A stretch of DNA of 64,000 nucleotides, from NCBI GenBank assembly GCA_048498995.1, contig JBEHWX010000021.1, positions 1-64,000 on the forward strand, written 5' to 3'. The position numbers and the translations under genes are program-made. Below, one piece after another: positions 46,801 to 53,453 of the stretch. This DNA is from JBEHWX01 sp048498995 (GTDB lineage Bacteria; Bacteroidota; Ignavibacteria; OLB7). Each line of letters opens with the position of its first letter. Position 1 is the stretch's first letter. A model generated the notes under the pieces. It was not told where the DNA came from and searched no databases. It worked only from the letters and a program-made list of their open reading frames with translations.

Positions 46801-47978
46801 CGGGCTCGAGCGACGTGAACCTGGTGGCCCAGAAGCAGTATGTCGGGCGTCTGCTCACGCAGCAGACGCTCACGCAGCCGAATCAGCTTCCGAGCATCGG
46901 TCAGCCGAAGCTCGAGGTGGAGTTCCGCGAGGGTGGCGTCGATCCGCAGATCACCTTCAAGAAGTCGGGCAAGGATTTCACCTTCCGCGACGTCCCCTAT
47001 TTGACGGTGGCAGTCCGGAACGTGGCCAGCTATCAGCGCGAGGTGATCGGCTCCAACGGAGAGACGCAGAGCTCGGATATCCGCTACAACTATGAGTTCC
47101 CGGTCAATCCGGATGCTCAGCGTGTGGCGGACACGACCACGGCAGTTGCCTCCAGTCCGTACGAGTACGTGCTGGATCCGTCGAAGTTCGCGATGTATTC
47201 GTACGGATGGCTCGACGTCGAGACGCTCTCCGCCCAGGAGCGCGCGCAAGCGACGAGCCGTACCAGGGTCTCGGCGAATCGCATCGGTCAGGCTAATCGT
47301 TATTACCTGACCTACCGTCCAGACGGCTCGCGCATTACGGGCACGGACAACACCGGTGCGTCGCACACGCTGTCGTTCACCAACAAGCTCATCGTCAACG
47401 GCGCCGAGGTTTCGATCGACGCGGCTGGCATGGGCATCGGCGAGGTGTCGACCGGAAGCTCGGTGACGCCGGGGGTCACGCTGGCTTCCATCGTCCCGCA
47501 GAACCTGCCGACGCAGGAGTTCAAGCCGGGCGACAAGTTCACGGTGGACTTCACCGGTGGCGCGATCGGACTGCCGCAGCCGGGAGCGTATGTCGACGTC
47601 GCGATTCCGAGCGCCAACCCGGCTCTCGACTCGTATACCGATGACATGCTCAACCAGATCTCGATCGTTCCGAACCCGTACCTGATCGATCACGTCGGGC
47701 AGCAGTCGACCGTCGACCGCCTGCTCTACATCACCCGTCTGCCGCAGGAGTGCACCATCCAGGTGTACACCGAGGCTGGTGAGCTCGTTCAGACGATCGA
47801 GCACAAGGCCGGCGAGAAGGATGGCCGCATCGCGGTCAACGCCTGGGATCTTCTGACCAAGGCCAACCGCCAGGTCCAGAGCCAGCTTCTGATCTTCCGC
47901 ATCACGACGCCGAACGGCGCCGAGACGATCAAGAAGTGCGCTGTGATCGTCGGTGGTTTCCGCGTGATCGGTCGATAA
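43833..47978 (+). CDS. Very large secreted protein with FlgD-like C-terminal domain
   Basis: 1381 residues. I chose the ATG at 43833 (AAAGGA six bases upstream); the open reading extends 27 residues further up. A signal peptide is followed by a Lys/Gln/Glu-rich stretch, then a long part of repeated beta-rich segments not recognised as one family. An EF-hand-like loop DDNHDGRVSENSE sits at about 734-746. The last 100 residues (NPYLIDHVGQQ to GFRVIGR) have the FlgD-Ig-like pattern found at the C-terminus of many secreted FCB proteins (TIQVYTEAGELVQTI, then NAWDLLTKANRQVQS). It is followed by a PorV/PorQ-family gene. Confidence 0.7.
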   Translation: MKLRTIAHGLIVPLFAMAMLLSPPGAHAKTDDKAKQEQEQAGQGQKEGKDESSLERVPNNVYESLKNRASRVEFYSTNYGVFTLNPGGNSSAGGFWPRGSNKGYMFGGGLWFAALKNVRTESGNDTVSKLCAIGYNPNSGAGWFVPGRITQPYQNSKVDQSPEGIKKYRMYFSTDYNGTTGEPYDQRDRTGGGPNWPVWDTSLLDSLRTNRYFGYYVDSVGMRNTATFKKGPAIISGEDIFSIYKDTDLSRYEQGRSKALAEGYPLGLQIEQTIYSWGFGLYADFFFLRYSVINKSADTLRNCYVAPAMDMDIGSPSNDHSSIVIADKRRDTLNLAAQWSDYTQGDGAKGPWAYIGADFLESPAVWRAGDVVDTVNGVARRVGDSIGENNGQVVRLYVDSLGNIRSDKRVFDVKEQIGLTTFRSWLISEDPKKSYERYDFLSSGRRDQDPGPGDKRFLMATGPFNMRPGDTARTVIGIMFAYGLNPNQAPTGTTADMRNLIAIDTFAQRVYDDNFSAPTPPDPANVTWRPLNNAVELAWDTRSELSFDKLERGLDFKGYRIQRYRRALTTVDSTDTNKTWDLYPKTIATFSLPSIPDSATRYKAAHLGDLSVLGPWYRLPMLADTGNPGMVTVVTRNYDTVRTYMDSIFVKPDGTRDTVKVLKPKTTVRTFDTTVVYNFERMSDGYAFDPYNDVDTATHYGGEFAGKTNATIVRDAILSIMDSITSHRRLVDVGDDNHDGRVSENSEDLSKNERLLNNVDYYYRVLAYDEGSKQENTPSKINSAIAGINEVRATPEAPPAGTGVNPTIVGSGGLGGIFNFRFEPIDPERLAQLFGGDTIHFEFNPASLRKLDTNFVDYYYLTGITARSKRTGAELLRFYVPYGFKFSDRADTTNNAGILASFLGGEIALPFQSHQTDTGFYNARMVRSPLTASYTPDASRPEINSESVNSVGIYNNTFSVGFDYQFVQYGDSLRFGRFGDETGSPFTKTSGSSDVNLVAQKQYVGRLLTQQTLTQPNQLPSIGQPKLEVEFREGGVDPQITFKKSGKDFTFRDVPYLTVAVRNVASYQREVIGSNGETQSSDIRYNYEFPVNPDAQRVADTTTAVASSPYEYVLDPSKFAMYSYGWLDVETLSAQERAQATSRTRVSANRIGQANRYYLTYRPDGSRITGTDNTGASHTLSFTNKLIVNGAEVSIDAAGMGIGEVSTGSSVTPGVTLASIVPQNLPTQEFKPGDKFTVDFTGGAIGLPQPGAYVDVAIPSANPALDSYTDDMLNQISIVPNPYLIDHVGQQSTVDRLLYITRLPQECTIQVYTEAGELVQTIEHKAGEKDGRIAVNAWDLLTKANRQVQSQLLIFRITTPNGAETIKKCAVIVGGFRVIGR

Positions 47979-47983
47979 CCCTG

Positions 47984-48058
47984 GAGTCAGTTCCAACGGG
48001 GGCGGTCGCCATCGGGCGGCCCCACCGGGTGCCGGAAGCGGCCGCCCCCCGTTGACTC
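47984..48058 (+). other. Strong stem between the large secreted protein and porV-like gene
   Basis: GAGTC...GACTC and AACGGGGGCGG / CCGCCCCCCGTT (one bulged C) can close a 75-base structure. There is no T run, so it may tune processing or partial termination rather than stop transcription. Confidence 0.45.
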
Positions 48059-48101
48059 GCCGTACGTCTTGAAACGAGCATCTTATCCTTTGGAGATAGA
48101 C

Positions 48102-49160
48102 ATGAAGCTTATATACAGAATCGGTGTGGCGGCGGTGTTCTGTGCCGGGGTGATGACGACCGGTTCGCGAGCTCAGGATAGCCAGGATCCGACCGCGGTT
48201 CTGACCGCCCCTCGGGACTTCTCGAAGGTGGGCGGCAGCACCGGATCCTTCCTCACGCTTCCGGTCGGCGCTCGCGCCACCGCGCTCGGCGGCGCCTACG
48301 TGGCCGTTGCCGATGATCCCTCGGCGATGTACTGGAACCCGGCCGGCATCATGCTCGCCCCCGGCTCCAGCGCCTCCTACAGCTATGCCTCGCTCTTCGC
48401 CGGCATCAAGCACAACTTCGCCGGTGTCGCCTTCCCGGTCGGCACCGACTACAAGGTCGGCCTCTCGGCCGTCACCTACGGCACCGACGATATCGGCGTG
48501 ACCAACCTGTTCCAGCAGGACGGCACGGGTGAGACCTACCGCGTGCAGGATCTGGCCTTCGGCCTGACCTTCGCCGGCCAGCTCACCGACCAGTTCTCCT
48601 TCGGCGCCACGGCCAAGCTGGTCAACCTGTCGATCGCCGACATCTCGGCCAACGGCGTCGCCTTCGACGTGGCCACGATGTACAAGCCGGGCATCCTCGG
48701 CATGCGCATCGGCTTCGCGGTGCAGAACCTCTCGGCCCCGGTTCGCTACAGCGGCCCGCGCCTGGAGCAGAGCGGCACGCTCGACCCGGTCACCGGCAAC
48801 AAGGCCGCCGACGTTCAGCTGGAGGCCACCGAGGCCTCGCTCCCGCTGATCTTCCGCGCCGGCCTCTCCTCCGACGTGCTCGAGGGGAACGATGACAACA
48901 AGCTCCTGGTGTCCACGGAGTTCATGACCTCCTCGGACGCTCCGGAGAAGCTCGGCGTCGGCGCCGAATACGTCTGGCGGAACCTTCTGGCCGCCCGTCT
49001 GGGCTATCAGTTCGGCGGTGCCGATGCCTTCGGTCTCGGCGCCGGCGTGGGCGTGAACTATCAGGTCGGCGGCTTCACCGGCGCCCTGGATTACGCCGCG
49101 CGCCTGCACGCCACGATGGGAGTGGTGCACCAGATCACCGCTTCCGTCCGCTTCCAGTAA
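48102..49160 (+). CDS. PorV/PorQ-family outer membrane beta-barrel
   Basis: 352 residues with signal peptide (ends near RAQ) and the PorV/PorQ opening LPVGARATALGGAYVAVADD, followed by SAMYWNPAGI, the marker of the FadL-like UPF0164 group. The rest alternates barrel strands and ends in aromatic SVRFQ. In type IX secretion PorV receives cargo at the outer surface. Directly following the large secreted protein with a FlgD-like tail, it may serve that protein, but no other T9SS gene is in the window. Shine-Dalgarno TGGAG at 48092-48096. Confidence 0.85.
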   Translation: MKLIYRIGVAAVFCAGVMTTGSRAQDSQDPTAVLTAPRDFSKVGGSTGSFLTLPVGARATALGGAYVAVADDPSAMYWNPAGIMLAPGSSASYSYASLFAGIKHNFAGVAFPVGTDYKVGLSAVTYGTDDIGVTNLFQQDGTGETYRVQDLAFGLTFAGQLTDQFSFGATAKLVNLSIADISANGVAFDVATMYKPGILGMRIGFAVQNLSAPVRYSGPRLEQSGTLDPVTGNKAADVQLEATEASLPLIFRAGLSSDVLEGNDDNKLLVSTEFMTSSDAPEKLGVGAEYVWRNLLAARLGYQFGGADAFGLGAGVGVNYQVGGFTGALDYAARLHATMGVVHQITASVRFQ

Positions 49161-49510
49161 GGGAAGCGGAGCCCGCCCGGCGGACCTCGCGTCCCGCCCC
49201 GGCGGATCGAGACGTACCAGAACGGGCCCTTCCGTGACGAGAGCGTGTCAATGCTGTCGCGCGAAGGGCCCGTCGTCGTTTCAGCCCCCTCGCGGGATCT
49301 CTCGCAGGATCTCTCGCCCGCGTGATGCCGGCCTCCCCCGCGACAACGATGTCGGCGGCGACCGCGGCGGCAACGCCGGCAACAACGTTCGGGACGGTTC
49401 GCCCGTCATACCGTGTACACGTCCACTCCGGGGAGCACGTCCCGCGGCGGCGGTCGCTCCGGCGCGCCGCGCGCTCCCATCTCCAGCCAAACATTCCGAA
49501 GCGCTGAACC
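49161..49510 (+). other. 350-base spacer before the GWxTD gene
   Basis: Contains the terminator at 49222-49282, then a partial direct repeat (ggatctctcgc twice near 49290-49315) and GC-rich bases up to the GWxTD start. No credible ORF. Confidence 0.6.
49222..49282 (+). terminator. Terminator of the porV-like gene with CGTCGTTTC trailer
   Basis: ACGGGCCCTTC (49222-49232) / GAAGGGCCCGT (49263-49273), then CGTCGTTTC, the same trailer as after tuf. Confidence 0.75.
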
Positions 49511-50983
49511 ATGATCACGAGCATGTACCGTTCAACGAGACTCGCCGCCCACCTCGGCCGGCTTGCGCTTGCTCTGCTCCTCCTTCCGGCGGCGCTGAGC
49601 GTTGCCTCGGCGGAGGTGCCCGAGCCGATGAATCTGGCCTACACGTACCATGCGTTCGCGCTCGCCGGAGGAGGGGAGACCCTCATCCAGTTCGATTACC
49701 AGTTCAACGGCCACGCCCTGGAGCACGCGCGCCAGGGGGATAGCTACGTCGGCAAGCTCTACCTCCGGCTGAGCCTGACCGATTCGACCGGCAAGAAGGC
49801 GCTGGACGTCGACTGGATCACCTCCCATTCCCAGCATTCCGAGGTCGGCGACGGCGTCGTCACGCTGATGGGACGGAAGTCCCTCGCGCTTCGGCCGGGC
49901 ACCTATCGGGGAGAGATCTACTACGAGGATGTCAACCGGAAGAGCAATCACGACTCGGCCGAGTTCGCCATGGTGGTGCCGGATATTGCCGGCAAGCGGG
50001 TCCGGACCAGCGACGTGATGATCCTCGCCGACATGTCGCCGAGCGACGACTCGACCGATCAGTTCTACCGGAACGGCTTCCGGATGATCCCGAACATGAC
50101 CTCGGTGATCGCGCCGCCGTTCCTCGTGCTGAATACCTACGCCGAGGTCTACAACGCCGACGCGGTGCCGACCACCGAGTACAGCGTGATCTATGCGCTG
50201 GCCGATTCCAGCGGGCGGGTCTTCTTCCGGAAGGATCTGAAGCGTCCGCGCCCCTCCGCGCCGGCGGTGATGGAGACCAACTCCCTCACGCTCGAGGAGG
50301 TGCCGAGCGGCGAGTATTATCTGATCGTGCAGATCTACGACGGGCTGCTCCGCTCGGCGCGCGATTCGAGCATGGTGCTCCGCCGCTTCACGCTGATCAA
50401 CCCGGACAAGGATTCCGTGCTGGCCGCGCAGCGGATCGTCTCCGGCGGCGCGCAGCAGGTGGTCGATCCGAGCTTCGCCGGCATGCGCGAGGAGGAGCTG
50501 GATCAGGAGTTCACCAAATCCAAATTCATCGCCAGCTCGGTCGAGAAGCAGCTCTGGGAGCAGCTCTCCGGCCCCGACGCCAAGGCGCGGTTCCTCACCA
50601 ACTTCTGGGAGAAGCGCGACCCCACGCCCGGAACCGCCGTGAACGAGATGCGCCGCGAGTACTACAAGCGGGTCGATCGCGCCCGCGCGCAGTTCACCTC
50701 CGGCATGACGCCGAACGGCTGGGATAGCGATCGCGGCCGCATTCTGCTGACCTACGGAACGCCGGACGGCATCGACCGGCACCCGCAGGATTACAACCGG
50801 AAGCCGTACGAGGTCTGGCACTACAACGGCCTGAACTACGATTTCGCCTTCGTCGACCGGAACCAGACCGGCACCTACATGCTGGTGCATTCCAACGCGC
50901 CGGGGGAGATCAGCAACGAGGACTGGGAGAACGAGTACGCCCGGATTCACCAGTTCAGGAACTCGCAGGGCTGGGGCGATTGA
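49511..50983 (+). CDS. GWxTD-domain envelope protein
   Basis: 490 residues with a signal peptide (to about residue 35). The C-terminal half has the GWxTD motif region in variant form, GWDSDRGRILLTYGTPD (about residue 403), then EVWHYNGLNYDFAFVDRN. This domain is common in Bacteroidota, Chlorobiota and Gemmatimonadota, and its role is not established. The first half is beta-rich. It is translationally coupled by a 3-base overlap to the acyltransferase gene, which hints at an envelope-biogenesis context. Confidence 0.88.
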   Translation: MITSMYRSTRLAAHLGRLALALLLLPAALSVASAEVPEPMNLAYTYHAFALAGGGETLIQFDYQFNGHALEHARQGDSYVGKLYLRLSLTDSTGKKALDVDWITSHSQHSEVGDGVVTLMGRKSLALRPGTYRGEIYYEDVNRKSNHDSAEFAMVVPDIAGKRVRTSDVMILADMSPSDDSTDQFYRNGFRMIPNMTSVIAPPFLVLNTYAEVYNADAVPTTEYSVIYALADSSGRVFFRKDLKRPRPSAPAVMETNSLTLEEVPSGEYYLIVQIYDGLLRSARDSSMVLRRFTLINPDKDSVLAAQRIVSGGAQQVVDPSFAGMREEELDQEFTKSKFIASSVEKQLWEQLSGPDAKARFLTNFWEKRDPTPGTAVNEMRREYYKRVDRARAQFTSGMTPNGWDSDRGRILLTYGTPDGIDRHPQDYNRKPYEVWHYNGLNYDFAFVDRNQTGTYMLVHSNAPGEISNEDWENEYARIHQFRNSQGWGD

Positions 50984-51870
50984 GCGCGACGCGAGCTCTC
51001 CTCGAATCGATCGAGCGCGGCCTCTGGCGGACCGTCTTCGGGCCGGTGGGGCGGCTTCTCCCGTTCGGTGCCTGCCGGCGCATTGCCCGCCCGCTGGCCG
51101 TCGCGGCCTGGGGGCTGGGGATGCGGCGCGCGATCACGATGAAAAATCTCGAGCTTGCCTTTCCGGAGCTTCCCGCCGCCGAGCGGGAGCGGATCGGGAG
51201 AGAATCGCTCGTCAATCTCTTCACGGTCTTCCTGGAGCTGATCACGCTCCGCCATCTCTCCGACAGCCAGCTCAGGCGCTGGTTCCGGATCGAGAACGGC
51301 GAGCTTCTGACCTCGATCGGCCCCGAGGGGGGCCTCCTGCTTTCGGCCCACTACGGCAACTGGGAGCTGCTGGCCCTCGGCTCGGCCGCCCTCGGTGGCG
51401 TTCCCTTCTCGATCATCGTCAAGTCGCAGCGCGATTTCGGGGAGATCGACCGGATGCGGACCTCCCGCGGCAACCGGACCATCCACACGGCCCGCGCCGC
51501 CCGCGAGGCCACCGCGCTTCTCCGATCCGGCGGCATCGTCGCCATGCTGGCCGATCAGGCCGCGGTGGAGCGGGACGACCTGGTGACGATGTTCGATATC
51601 CCGACCTATTCGTTCGCGGCCCCGGCCCGGATGGCGCTCCGGCATCGTCCGAGGATCATCGTGGGATTCGCCGAGCGCCAGCGGGATGGCGGCTATCTTG
51701 CGCGTCTCGTCGAGCTGCGCCACGACGATCTGACGGACGATCCGGAGGGATCGCGGCGGCTGACGCAGCGCTACGTCGATCTGCTGGAGCAGGCGGTCAG
51801 GCGGCATCCGGAGCAGTGGGTGTGGCAGCACCGCAAATGGAAGAACACGCCGGGGATCGCCTATGAGTGA
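50980..51870 (+). CDS. Lipid A-type lysophospholipid acyltransferase
   Basis: 296 residues, TTG start overlapping the upstream TGA. LpxL/HtrB-like: catalytic H-x4-E appears as HYGNWE (His124, Glu129), then MLADQAA and the C-terminal WVWQHRKWKNTPG. Such enzymes add the late acyl chains to lipid A on the inner face of the inner membrane. It overlaps the heptosyltransferase gene by 8 bases, so LPS synthesis is likely the context. Whether it acts as LpxL or LpxM is not decidable. Confidence 0.88.
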   Translation: MSATRALLESIERGLWRTVFGPVGRLLPFGACRRIARPLAVAAWGLGMRRAITMKNLELAFPELPAAERERIGRESLVNLFTVFLELITLRHLSDSQLRRWFRIENGELLTSIGPEGGLLLSAHYGNWELLALGSAALGGVPFSIIVKSQRDFGEIDRMRTSRGNRTIHTARAAREATALLRSGGIVAMLADQAAVERDDLVTMFDIPTYSFAAPARMALRHRPRIIVGFAERQRDGGYLARLVELRHDDLTDDPEGSRRLTQRYVDLLEQAVRRHPEQWVWQHRKWKNTPGIAYE

Positions 51871-52876
51871 ACGATTGCTGGTAATGCAGAGCGGCTTTCT
51901 CGGGGACGCGGTTCTCGCCAGCGGCATGCTTCGCGTGCTGGCCGCGGCGCGTCCCGGCGCGGAGATCGGCCTGGTGGTGCGCGCGGAGTTCGCCCCTCTC
52001 TTCGAGCGGCATCCGGCGCTGACGCGGCTCCACCCGTTCGACAAGAAGAAGGATGGCGCGGCGGCGCGGCTCGTCGAGGCGTTCCGCGAGGCCGGCTACG
52101 ATACCGCGTTCCTTCCGCACCGCTCCTATCGCACCGCGACACTGGCGCGCAAGGGAGGGATCGCGCGGAGGATCGGCTTTCGCCAGAGCGAGGGGGCGCG
52201 CCTGCTGACCGATCGGGTCGAATATCTGATTGCGCTGCACGAGACCGAGCGGAACATGATGCTTCTGCGGCGCGCCGGCATCGAGCGCCCCGAGGAGGGA
52301 GCGGCGGCAACCGCGCCATGGCTGGTTCCCGAGGCGGAGGGAATGAACCGGCTGCGCCAGCGGCTGGCGATCGACGACGCGCCGGTGCTGGTGGCGCCGG
52401 GGTCGGTGTGGGGAACCAAGCGGTGGGGCGTCGACGGATATGCCGCGCTGATCGGAAGACTACGGCGCCAGGGGAGACGTCTCCTTCTCATCGGCAGCGG
52501 CGGAGAGCGGGAGCTCTGCGCGCGGATCGCCGGGGAAGCGGGACTGCCGGAGGGGGAGAACCTGGCCGGCGAGCTGGATCTGGCCGAGCTGCTGGCGCTG
52601 GTTGCGCTGGCCTCGCGGGTGATCGCCAACGACAGCGCGCCGCTTCACCTGGCCGAGAGCGTCGGCACGCCGGTCACGGCGATCTTCGGCCCGACGGTGC
52701 CGGAGTTCGGCTTCGGGCCGCGGGGGAGCGATTCCCGCGTGGTCGGGATCGAGGGGCTGGCCTGTCGTCCCTGCCGGATTCATGGAAGCGACCGCTGTCC
52801 GATCGGCACGCACGAGTGCATGACACGTATCACCCCGGAGATGGTCCTTGCCGCCTCCGGTCTCGGCGCCGGCTGA
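51863..52876 (+). CDS. Heptosyltransferase-like (GT9) glycosyltransferase
   Basis: 337 residues of the WaaC/WaaF (GT9) fold. It opens MQSGFLGDAVLASGML (phosphate-binding loop type), has PGSVWGTKRWGVDGYAAL and GGERELC in the second domain, and the sugar-nucleotide motif NDSAPLHLAESVGTPVTAIFGPT. The C-terminal CRPC, DRCPIGTHEC cysteines are typical of heptosyltransferase II-like members. It ends the coupled GWxTD-acyltransferase-heptosyltransferase group, consistent with LPS core assembly. Confidence 0.9.
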   Translation: MSERLLVMQSGFLGDAVLASGMLRVLAAARPGAEIGLVVRAEFAPLFERHPALTRLHPFDKKKDGAAARLVEAFREAGYDTAFLPHRSYRTATLARKGGIARRIGFRQSEGARLLTDRVEYLIALHETERNMMLLRRAGIERPEEGAAATAPWLVPEAEGMNRLRQRLAIDDAPVLVAPGSVWGTKRWGVDGYAALIGRLRRQGRRLLLIGSGGERELCARIAGEAGLPEGENLAGELDLAELLALVALASRVIANDSAPLHLAESVGTPVTAIFGPTVPEFGFGPRGSDSRVVGIEGLACRPCRIHGSDRCPIGTHECMTRITPEMVLAASGLGAG

Positions 52877-52933
52877 TCCGTGGCCGGAGCCGTCGCTCGC
52901 GCGCCGCGATCGCCGCGTGGAGCGACACACCAG

Positions 52934-53179
52934 ATGGAGCATATGATGACGAGCGCGATGATGATGACCGGGGTTCTGCTTGTTCCCCTGACGGCGGCGC
53001 GGCGCGCCTGGCTGGTGTTCGTGCTGGCGGTGGTGCTCTCGGCCGCCGACGTGGAGCGCCGCCGGCGCATCACCGAGCCGACGCCGATCGTGATGACGAT
53101 GGACCGGCCGCCGGTCCGCCCGATGCGCGCCCGTCCCTACCGCGCCCACTACCGTCATATCGGCGCCCCGCGCCGCTGA
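52934..53179 (+). CDS. Possible small membrane protein
   Basis: An 81-residue open frame starting ATG GAG CAT, with one hydrophobic stretch (VLLVPLTAARRAWLVFVLAVVLSA) and an Arg/Pro-rich tail. Codon third positions are GC-rich, as in neighbouring genes, and a weak GGAG lies 12 bases upstream. No family recognised. It may be spurious. Confidence 0.35.
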   Translation: MEHMMTSAMMMTGVLLVPLTAARRAWLVFVLAVVLSAADVERRRRITEPTPIVMTMDRPPVRPMRARPYRAHYRHIGAPRR

Positions 53180-53340
53180 GGTCCCGGGGCCCGCTTCCCC
53201 GATCTTCCCATCCTTCGCTCCCCGACATCGCGCGTCACCTTCTCCATTTCCGGGACCGGCTTCCGGGGCCGGCATCCGTGTTCGACACCCGGCGGCCGGA
53301 AATTCCATCGATTCCCGTTGCCCTCCTTTACCAACGCGGA

Positions 53341-53371
53341 TTGGTATTGGCCCATGCCGTTCGTAGTTTTG
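53341..53371 (+). promoter_or_regulatory. Candidate promoter, TTG-N20-TAGTTTTG
   Basis: TTG at 53341-53343 and TAGTTTTG at 53364-53371 with a 20-base spacer: an exact TAnnTTTG match. The GH2-like gene starts about 80 bases downstream. Confidence 0.5.
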
Positions 53372-53453
53372 CGGGTCATGACCGAGGGGGGTCGCGCCCG
53401 CGGCATCTCCGACCAGCTACCGTACATCGACCGACCTATCTGGATCCAGTTTG

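Noticed and set aside
43893..49130. A 1745-residue open frame on the minus strand
   Set aside because: It lies opposite the large secreted protein and the porV-like gene; composition is Arg/Val/Gly/Asp-rich without motifs. GC-rich third positions on the plus strand remove stops in this frame.
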